A stretch of DNA of 64,000 nt from Puffinus mauretanicus (taxonomy: Eukaryota > Chordata > Aves > Procellariiformes > Procellariidae): NCBI GenBank assembly GCA_023333565.1, contig JAJKFH010000052.1, forward strand, positions 1,922,001-1,986,000. The letters run 5' to 3'. The notes beneath the pieces are model-generated. The model was given only the letters and a program-made list of their open reading frames with translations, was not told the DNA's origin and did not search any database. Below, piece after piece: positions 55,551 to 64,000 of this stretch. Every line of letters begins with the position of its first letter. Position 1 is the stretch's first letter. The position numbers and the translations under genes were made by a program.

Positions 55551-58500
55551 CTCCTGCGGTGCAAAGCCCTTCAGCAGCACACCCTGGGGCAGCGCCAGCC
55601 CCGCAGCCCGGGTGCTCACGCCGGCCTCGCCGTGGGCAGGGACGTGCAGCCCCCCCCGGCCTGGCTCCTGCGGTTCTGGCAATCAAGGGGCTTCCACAGC
55701 CCCCCTCGCCGGCAGGCTTTCCTACACACGTCGAAGTAGCAAACTGACCGGGTTTGCTTGTATCTAAGGCATCTTTAGCGCAGCACCTGAATGCAAATCA
55801 AAGCCACAAGCAATTAAGTATATACTTACCGTTAATTACGTGTTTACACACATCAAGCACATCCTTGACAGGCGGCAGGATGGGGCCCTGAGCTCCCCGC
55901 ACTGGGAGGGCTCCTCGTGCTTCCCCGCTGCCCCGGAGGTCTTGAGGGACAGGGAAGGACGTGGGGACACAGGGCGGGTGCAGGGGGCACCTGTACCGCC
56001 GCCTCGGGTGGCGTCTGTGAGGGGCGTCTGGCATTTCTTCAGCAAGCACAGGAAAAACGCAAGTGCGGCGGGTGAAACTGCACGAGGATGGATGTTTTAA
56101 AAGCAGACCTCTGCTCACAGGCAAGGGCCATCTTCCCCAGGACTGGGGGAGATGAGAACAGGCTTAGAAGACTTTTTCCCCCCCCTCCCACCCCAGCTCC
56201 AATCAATCCTCTTTGCTCAGGCCCAGATCCACGCTGAGCCGCACTGCACATCTGAGTCCTCGGCCGCTGCGGCACCCGCTTCACCAAAACCACCCGGCAG
56301 GTCGGGCGCGTGAAGAAATACAGCCGTGTCGCAGCGGGTTTCCGCGCAGCTTGACCTCAGTAAGCCGGGCTAAATATGGCACACGTCGATGAAGCTTCCC
56401 ATACTACTTCCTCCTTACGGGAGAGCCGGGTGGGTTTTCTTGTCTCCTGTTACAGATAACGCAAAGGCCGGTCATGAAGCCCCAGCTCTGCGTCACACCA
56501 GTGCCGTGCTGCTGCGGTGGGGAGGAGGGATGGTGGGGACCGAGCAGCCGTTGGTGGAGGACGCATCGGGCGTCCCAGCCCACCAGCTCCGCCATCGCTT
56601 TGTGCAGTCTTGGGCGAGTCACCTGGCTCGCTCCTGCGGCGCTGGTCCTCGGCCCTCCCCGAGCGTTTCTTCACTTTCCAAGAGCATTGCAAAACAGTAG
56701 TCGTTCTGTTCATAGTGACGCTTGCGGTTGTTTCATGCCTCTCAGGCTATCTGCTAGCTTTTTTCCTTGAAACCCCAGCACTGGAATCGAGTGATTACAT
56801 CAAAATCTGCATTAAAAAAAAATGGCCTTGTGACCCCAGAGGAAAGTTTGTGGAGATGTGCCCAGGGGGCTCGGCTGCCTGGAGTGGGCCAACCTGCGCA
56901 GGGGCACCCGCGCTCTGAGAGTCCATCTGCCTCGGGGAATTTGGAGCCTGCTTGTTTTTGACCATCCCCGTCTGCACCACGGCAGACCTCTGTGCTGATG
57001 CATCTGGTGGGCAGCGCTAGGAAAGTGCAAAATATCATCCTTGCTCTGCAGAAGCTCTGAAGTAAGAAAAACAAACCAAAAAAAGGAGTCAAAGTTTGCT
57101 AGTGCATGTGCAACACGCGCTCTCAGCCCTGCCAGGATCGCACTGGCCCAGCTCGCCCGTAGACGGTTTGTTCTGCTCGGCAGAGATGCTCTTCCCAGCC
57201 CCCCCTCCACCCCGCGTGCCACCGCTGGAGGGTTTCCCTCTCCTGCCCTTTATTCCGTCCCCGGCACTGCCACGGGCAGAGCAGGGGCTGCAGGAGAGCC
57301 GAGAGAGGAAACCCGCGTTTGTAGAGAGGGGGACACCACTGCCGCTCCTGGTTATTTTTCTCCCGGTCGGTCAGTTATTTTTGTTAACGCTTATAATGAA
57401 GACTTGGGAGAGCTCTCTTTGTTAAGGGCTCACACTCACTTCAATTAAAGGCTAAGAAAACTACCCAAGCGTGTCACTGAGTCATCGAAGAAATCCTGAT
57501 GAGCACGTAGGAGGCTAAACTCCACGTTCTTGTTTTTACAACTAAAGAACCAACAAGGGATACAGGAACAAAACCTAGAAGACTCAAAGGCTTCTTACTA
57601 AGTCAGAGGAGAGGGAAGCAGAGCTGGAGCCCACTTTCCTCTCGACAGCGTCCGGCTGAGCCCTCCCGGCTCCTCTCGCACACCCAGCACATCCCGCAAC
57701 GGGGCAGCGATCGCCGAGAGAAAAGCTGCGTTGGGAGCAAAGCGAGCCAAGGCGATGCAGAGAATCCCCGGGGGGAGAAAGAGCTCGCAGGAGCTGTATT
57801 TATAAAGGGCAAGTCTATGCCAAACCTGACGAACTTTCCTTTACCCAGAATTATAACTGGAAATATAAAAAGCCACAGTGTTTGAAAACACATATTTACA
57901 TTATATATGCCCCAAAGCAGAATAAACAGAGGTTAGATTTGTAAACTCTCCATCTTAATTAAAGCAGCACTGCTTTGGACAAACCCACATAACAGGTGGC
58001 TTGAAGTGTTGTGTTATTTAATTTATACCTTCCAGCTCCCTTAGTCATCGAGCTGGGACAGCGATAGCATCAGCAGCCACCCTGCTGCCGCTCTGGTACC
58101 CGCAGCGAGCGTGCGAAGGGAATTTCTAGGGCAGCGGGAACCATGTGGCCCGTTTACCACCATCCCAAGGCTGCTCTTTTCTGCCTTTTCAAACAAAAAT
58201 CTTGCCTCATTTCTTCCTCAGCACTTCCCACGTTGTTGGGAAGGACAGGAACGCTGCCAGGGCCCCCCCGGTGTCCCCTGCCTCCAGCACCTGTGCCGAG
58301 GCCGGTTGTGGGGAGCCTCCGGGGACCAGGGCAGCACCAGGGCTGCCCCTCGGTGCCACAGCCGTGCTCTGCCCGACGCCAGCGCTGCTGAAGCCCCCGC
58401 GCAGCCCTCGGCCGCTCGCTGCCCTCCTGCCACCCCGCACGCGGCTCCCCAGGGACGTCCGCCTCCAGAAGAAGCAATACCCATGGTTAATTTGTCAAAC

Positions 58501-61500
58501 CCACCTCGTGGCGCGACTCATGCAGAGAAGAGCTGTTTCCTCCACCGTGCTCAGCCACGAAACAGTTAATAAAGTGCCTATTTGCACAGGCGCCATTAGC
58601 CTGCTCGGAAGCCGGGCAGGGCAGGGGGATGCAGCTCCCCTCCGCGAACCCGGGAGCCCCGGAAGGACCATCTAAACTCTACCCATTTTATTCCGTTATC
58701 CTTGCAGAAGCCCCCTGTGCATTAGGACCTGTAGTGGGACATGAGCACTAAAATCATAATTTGCTTTTCTGCTGTCTGCGCATCTCCCATGGTTATAGAG
58801 CAGATGAGCTGGGCTGGGCGAGAGGCTGCCCCGCGGCAGGCGTGTGCACCCATGCACCCTCCTCACCTGGGACCTTCAAAGCTGCAGCGCTTCCCCCCAG
58901 CCCCTGCCTGCCTGCTGACACGCCGTGCTCTGATTTCGTTTGGCGAGCACGTGCTTGCATCGCTAAGAATAGAAAATGTTGTCAAATTGTTCAGCTCTAG
59001 AGGACCCCCTTTCTGTTTGTGCTCTGCTCCCCGAGCGACGTGGCGGGCTTTGAATTTCACAGCTCCATGGGGCTGAAGAGCCCTCGAGTGTGTAAATAAG
59101 CTGTGACGACATTACCGAGAATGTGCTCCCCACGGGCAGTTTCCCTTCAGCTGCTTCCCAACTTTGTGTCTTCTCTGGTTTCTCTCTTTGCAGCCTCAAC
59201 TTCCCTCTCAAACTGACCAGGGAAGCTAAAAAGAGAGAGTAAAATACATCACTGGGAGGCACAGGTTGAAGCAGAGCGTGCATCTGCTGCGGAGCCTCAG
59301 CCGCCGCCGGCACAGCCTCCCCAGCAGCAGCGCGGCCGAGCCGTGCTGGCTCACGCCGTGGGAAGATTTGGTGTCCCTCGAAGAGCACCCACCGCATCCC
59401 TCTGCCCAGCGCCCACCGGACAAGCGTGTCCATGACCTGGCAAAACCCGGCTGGAAGGTGCCGTGGGGGCAGACTGCCCATTTGCTAGAGGGAAAGGGAA
59501 AGCTCTCGCCAGACGGTTGCCCACCATCATCTCTGCTACCGCGCAAGCCTGCTGCCATCCATCCCTCCCTCCATCCCGCTCCCGCAGGCAGCGGTGGCAG
59601 CCGTGCCCTGCCTGCACCATGCCAGGGCCACCACGCACGCCTGCCCCGGGGCTTGCCGGGAGCACTGCCGCTGCGGAGAGCGCCGTCGCCTTCTTGTAAT
59701 TAGCACATCTGAAAGATCGCTCCACTTTTCAAAAGAGGAAAATAGGATGCAGGAAATTACCAGCCAGCTCGGCTGAATCACCGCAGAAAGGCGCTACGAC
59801 AGTCAATGGAGAAGCAGCCAGAAGCTACTCAAAGGGAAGGAGCCTCGCTAGCAGGGCTCAGCAGGGACGGCTGAACGCTGCTCCACTCTCTGTTTTCATG
59901 TTTTCAGCACCAAACTTCGAGGTGTGCATCACTGCAGCAGCGATGTTCAAGGAGGTAGGGAGGGAGCCTGGAAAAGCCAGCGTGATGCCCGCGGTGGTGG
60001 AGTCGTGGTGCCACAAGGGCCGCACGCTGTCCTGGCGGCGGGGAGACCTCCGGGTCCGTATGGAGCCGGTGTCAGCTCCCACCACGCACTCGCTTGCCCA
60101 GGGCTCCCCGAGAGCCGGGCGATGCCCGTGCCCACTGCCAGGCAGGAAAAGTGGGAGCGTTGAGGCTGCTCAGCGCTTTCAAGCGTTCCCTGGTGAAAGC
60201 ACTCCCATGCCAAACAGCCCTGCAAGGGTCGCTCCCATCCGTGCAGTTCTCCTGAACTCTTCCCCCCGCTGCACCTGGAGCACCCACGGTCCCCCCTCGG
60301 CCACGCCGCCGCACCTGCTCTGGGAAACCCTCCCTGCCTTCTCTGGGATTTCATCATCCTCCCTAATCTTTGCCGTCCCTGTGAATCTGGCACCGTTCCC
60401 TCTCCCTGCGGTGCCGTGGCAGGCGGATTCCCGCTTTCCTGCAGCCTGAGCTTTGCCTTCCCCGGGCACGCAGCACCGCCGGGGGCTGGCTCCCTTCCTC
60501 CCGGCTCTGCCGCTTCCCTCTGAGCCCGGCGCACGCCACGGCCGCGCGGGAGATGCTCGGTGCTTCCGGCCGGTGCGGCCTGCGGGATGGCGGCCAGCGA
60601 GCCGCGGCCGAGGAGCAAGCACGGCTATGTTTAGCCCTGCCGCCGGCGGGCAGCGCGCCGGGAAAGTGGCGTTATCTCTTCCCACCTCCTTGTCCTCAGC
60701 TGTGCCGGAGCTAATCTCCGCTTGGCACCTTGAGCAGCAGAGCTGCCCCGCGCCGCGAGCACCCAGTGTCCTTTGTTATTATTTTGGTTATCTCCCTCTC
60801 GACTTTTTCCCACAAAGCAGCTGCGGAGGAGCAGAGGAGCTGCCCTCCCTGCCACTCGCCACGCTGGCCCTGGGGACGGGCGGCAGGCTGCTGACTTTGC
60901 CCCCTTCCTCAGGCACGTGCAAAACTACTGCCCGTGCCCCAAAAGCAGGGCCACCCGTCTCTGCTGCCGCCGGCTGGGGGTGCACGCCTGGGGGATGCCC
61001 CGCAGCAGCCGGCACACGGAGGGGTGCACAGTGCTGGGGCACTGATGCCACGCAGCGCGCATTGCCCACTCTTAACATCAAATACTCGGTTCTACACATA
61101 TATATGATTTATACATGATTTACACAGAGACATGCAGACACACAGCATTTTCTGTTTCGTACAAGGACGTTTCAGAGACCCGCTGGCGGGTGCTCACCGA
61201 CCCCTGCCCGAGCGCACCGTCCGCCCCGCGCTGCCTTTGGCACTTTGCCTTTGAGCAACTGCTGCTCTCCAAAAAAGCATCCGCAGTTTGATTTGAAAAC
61301 TTCACGAGACAGAGCGTGTACCAATTACTTAGCCGCGCACTCCTCCGGTTAATCACCAGTGACCATTTTTAGTAATAATTCCTGCGGGGCCGAGGACTGC
61401 AGGGAAACATCTGCTCCTACCTCGCTCCCCTTCCACCATCTGCCCCGGCTCCTCCTGGGCGCGGGATGTACGGCACCAGGCACATAAGGTCAGTGCATTT

Positions 61501-61945
61501 AGGGGAAAACACGGGCACTGAATTAGAGCAGCCGAGCCGGCGAGGAAATCCTAGCGCTAATCCCTGATCTTTCACTGACACACGGCAAAGCTCGGGCAAG
61601 CCGGCTGCCTCCCTCCTCAGCCACAGCTGGAAAACGTGGATAATGCTGCATTACCTTCCCTGCAGGGCTGCTGCGATTAATAGCGGCAAAGAGCTCGAAA
61701 TCCTTCAGGGAAGGGAAGGGGGATGGCGGGGATTAATACCCAGCTAGATGGCTGTGGTCCCCCAGGACCTGCTTGTGCCAACACCGTGCCCCATTTTCTT
61801 TATTCTTTGCTATTTACTTTTTTCCAGGACCTGGGTGTTGTTTAATCTTGTTTGGCAGCTATGGATTGTCTCCAAAATAATCAATGTTTGTGCATTCGTC
61901 TGCATCGCTCAGCTGATCCCGTGGGGATGAGCATCCAGCACCAGT
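55551..61945. other. Intergenic region upstream of VEZF1
   Basis: Mixed-composition sequence with no convincing exon, RNA gene or transposon end. An AT-rich block at 57.84-58.03 kb includes the short perfect hairpin AAAGCAG-CA-CTGCTTT (57961-57976). The human neighbour in this direction is SRSF1; none of its coding sequence is present. Confidence 0.55.
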
Positions 61946-62053
61946 GGGACCCTCGGGCAGAGCATCCCCGCTCCGGCGGGGCGGTGAGAAAGCGGGCGGC
62001 CGCCCGCTTTCTCACCGCCCCGCCGGAGCGGGGATGCTCTGCCCGAGGGTCCC
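61946..62053. repeat. Perfect 108-bp palindrome (54-bp arms, no spacer)
   Basis: Bases 62000-62053 are the exact reverse complement of 61946-61999, with no mismatch and no spacer. The centre is GCGGCCGC, between 61999 and 62000. The symmetry stops abruptly on both sides (T at 61945, G at 62054). There are no target-site duplications or other transposon features. The arms are GC-rich. Confidence 0.98.
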
Positions 62054-64000
62054 GCCGGCCAAGGAACCAACTCTGCACCATGTCACCAAGGGGTGAATAA
62101 AATCTTTGGCGATACCCACTGACCACAGGCACCCAGGCAGCTCCGGCTGAAACACATCTCGGTGTTGCCAGGAAAAGGTCCCGCATCATCCTGCAAGTCA
62201 GGCAGGGGATGATGCTCCCCATGCCTTCCCTCCTGCCTGCACCCTGCAGCTTTTCAGCGTGCACTTTAAAGACACGCACGCGTGCGGGGAAGGAGCGGCG
62301 ACGTGGCCAAAGGAGGCAGAGTCAAATCCAACCCAGAGCTGCGCAGAGGAAGTTTTTCCCCAAGTTTAAAACAGTACGAAAAATCGCTAGAAAAATACAG
62401 ACCTGCCCTTTGTCAGAAGGAAAATACCCAGAGTTCAGCAAACTGCCAAGTTTTTCATTTTTAAATTTCCGCTGGCGTGTTGGAGGCAGCTGCTTTCTGC
62501 AGCCTCTCGGCATCCCAGCGAGTAAAACGCTCTGCACCATCCTTGCCGCGGGAGCCAGCCCCGTGCCGGAGCTCTGGGTCCACACTGGCCAATCTTCCTG
62601 GGCAGACATCTGCGCAGTCGAGCTCGTCAGGATCCGTCACGTCATCAGCTTCGCAGAGTGCACCCAAGTCATGCAAGAAACGGGTATTTTTTAAAAAAAC
62701 ATTATACCCGAAGCGTGAATCGTTAGCTGACTCACAGAAATATGAAACTCACTTAAGGGATGAATTAGAGCTATTAGAATACAGAGGTAATTACTCATGC
62801 GAACAATGCCCTTCTCAACTCTTAATGATTACACAAATTAGTGCATAAAATTATGTTAATAGCCCTACAACTGTTGCGTATACACACAGCCCTCCGGTTG
62901 GGAGGGGATGAGCAGCAGGCTGAGCCCAGGACCGAGGTGAGCGAGGCCAGGCGAGGCTGCAGCCCGTCCCGCGGCTCTGCCGGGCTCCATGCCCGTCCCA
63001 TGGCGCTGCCGGGCTCCGTGCCCGTCCCATGGCGCTGCCGGGCTCCGTGCCCATCCCGCGGCGCTGCTGGGGTGAGACAAAGCGCAGCGAGGAGCACGCA
63101 GTGCGGGTGGGTACGTCAGGCTCTGCAGTCTGACTCACTCGCCTTCTTCAGGCGTGCGGGAGAGGGATTTTAGGGAATATTTGTTACACAGGGAACTTCC
63201 TGGAATATCGATTTTTTTCTTTGAATTCAGCTATTTGAAATGGCTTCAACTGCAGTTCAAGATAAACTGCTCTTCACCGTGCAGGTGCAGCGAGAATTAT
63301 TTTGCACTTGGCATAGTGGACTCTTACCAAAACTGTAGCTATTTTTAGCCAATCTAGAAATTACTATAATTTTGCTGTACAGCTAAAAACTATCCACTGT
63401 TATCAGGAGTAAGACATGTCGAGCCACGACTAACACGAACAGATCAATGAATGAGACTGCTGTTCTAAAGCAGAAGTTTCTGTTCAAAAAAACCAAACCA
63501 GGCAACAAAAAACCCCAAACTGTGGTTTCGAAGAGAAACCACCGGTTTTCTAACCATTCCTATTTCAGCGCTAATGTTCGGTTTATTAAGTACTCCGCTA
63601 TCAGTATGATGTGCAATTAAGGAGAGATGCCCTCCCTCCCCGCTGCACTTCCCAACCTGTTTGCACAATGAAGGCAGCATCGTGCTCTGCTGCCAGCGGG
63701 CAGCTGCGCCGGCCGGGGCAGGACAGAGGGGCCACACAGCTCCGGGGCAGACAATTGCCCTCAGTGCACCAACAAAGCGGCACTATGGGAAGCGCAGGAC
63801 CATCGGAAAAGGCAGATTCCCTGTGCACGAATGGCGGAGAGCTGCTCCACTGCTGCTGGATTAAAAGCGCGGTGGCACCGTGGAGGTAACGCCGTGGCCG
63901 CCAAGGGCGGCTACCTGCCCACTTCCACCAGGGACGTGCAACCGGCTGAGAAACCTGCCCGCTTCTGGCCTTGCGATGGAAAACGAAATGATTTAGGAAA
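62054..64000. other. Intergenic region, right end of window
   Basis: No coding exon is recognised. An AT-rich block at 62.69-62.88 kb with homeodomain-like and AP-1 motifs and a 29-bp tandem repeat at 62.96-63.07 kb are the notable features. Confidence 0.55.
62962..63074 (+). repeat. 29-bp tandem repeat, 4 copies
   Basis: Units start at 62962, 62991, 63020 and 63049, each opening GCCCGTCCC or GCCCATCCC and containing GCTGCCGGGCTCC. The middle two are nearly identical. Confidence 0.92.

Noticed and set aside
54153..55739. 528-aa open frame on the plus strand across the VEZF1 promoter
   Set aside because: It runs through A-tracts and the CpG island, encodes Lys runs then Gly/Arg/Pro/Ala low complexity, and is antisense to VEZF1 exon 1. 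Long frames are expected in such GC-rich DNA.
61946..62053. Interpretation of the palindrome as a miniature inverted-repeat transposon
   Set aside because: There is no internal spacer, no target-site duplication on the flanks and no second copy in the window.
55800..64000. SRSF1 coding exons expected upstream of VEZF1
   Set aside because: No RRM or RS-domain coding sequence was found in this interval; SRSF1 probably lies beyond 64 kb.

Overview
The window is vertebrate nuclear DNA, almost certainly from a bird. It holds three split, intron-containing genes, CpG-island promoters and no operons. It also holds a 5'-truncated CR1 LINE (about 4.82-5.71 kb) with the ATTCTATG-type 3' end typical of birds and other sauropsids. 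The species cannot be named from sequence alone.

All three protein-coding genes are on the minus strand, in the order found on human 17q22 (MRPS23 - CUEDC1 - VEZF1; SRSF1 would come next, beyond the right edge). Every coding exon could be placed by hand from reading frame, splice sites and family similarity. MRPS23 (1,294-4,041; 5 coding exons, 190 aa) encodes the small-subunit mitochondrial ribosomal protein mS23. CUEDC1 (12,861-20,815; 9 coding exons, 368 aa) encodes a CUE-domain protein with two PPxY motifs. It has a probable non-coding first exon in a CpG island near 35.0-35.4 kb, so its first intron is about 14 kb. VEZF1 (41,796-54,693; 6 coding exons, 540 aa) encodes the C2H2 zinc-finger factor known in chicken as BGP1. 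Its start lies in a CpG island at 54.35-55.55 kb, it carries a run of 36 glutamines, and its 3'UTR is probably about 2.4 kb.

Layout: 1-1.29 kb, MRPS23 3' flank with an A-rich minisatellite. 1.29-4.04 kb, MRPS23 and its promoter. 4.04-8.94 kb, intergenic DNA with the CR1 copy. 8.94-12.86 kb, probable CUEDC1 3'UTR exon and last intron. 12.86-35.4 kb, CUEDC1 and its long GC-rich first intron. 35.4-39.4 kb, AT-rich gap. 39.4-54.8 kb, VEZF1. 54.8-64 kb, upstream intergenic DNA with no recognisable gene. Composition switches from GC-rich to AT-rich close to the CUEDC1/VEZF1 boundary.

The genes are syntenic neighbours, not a functional pathway. I found no undescribed multi-gene system. The strongest unexplained structure is a perfect 108-bp palindrome with no spacer at 61,946-62,053. 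Other leads are long poly(dG:dC) tracts in and around VEZF1, whose own product binds such DNA; a paired octamer and a DR1-type nuclear-receptor site in CUEDC1 intron 1; and a splice donor 3 nt after the CUEDC1 stop codon.
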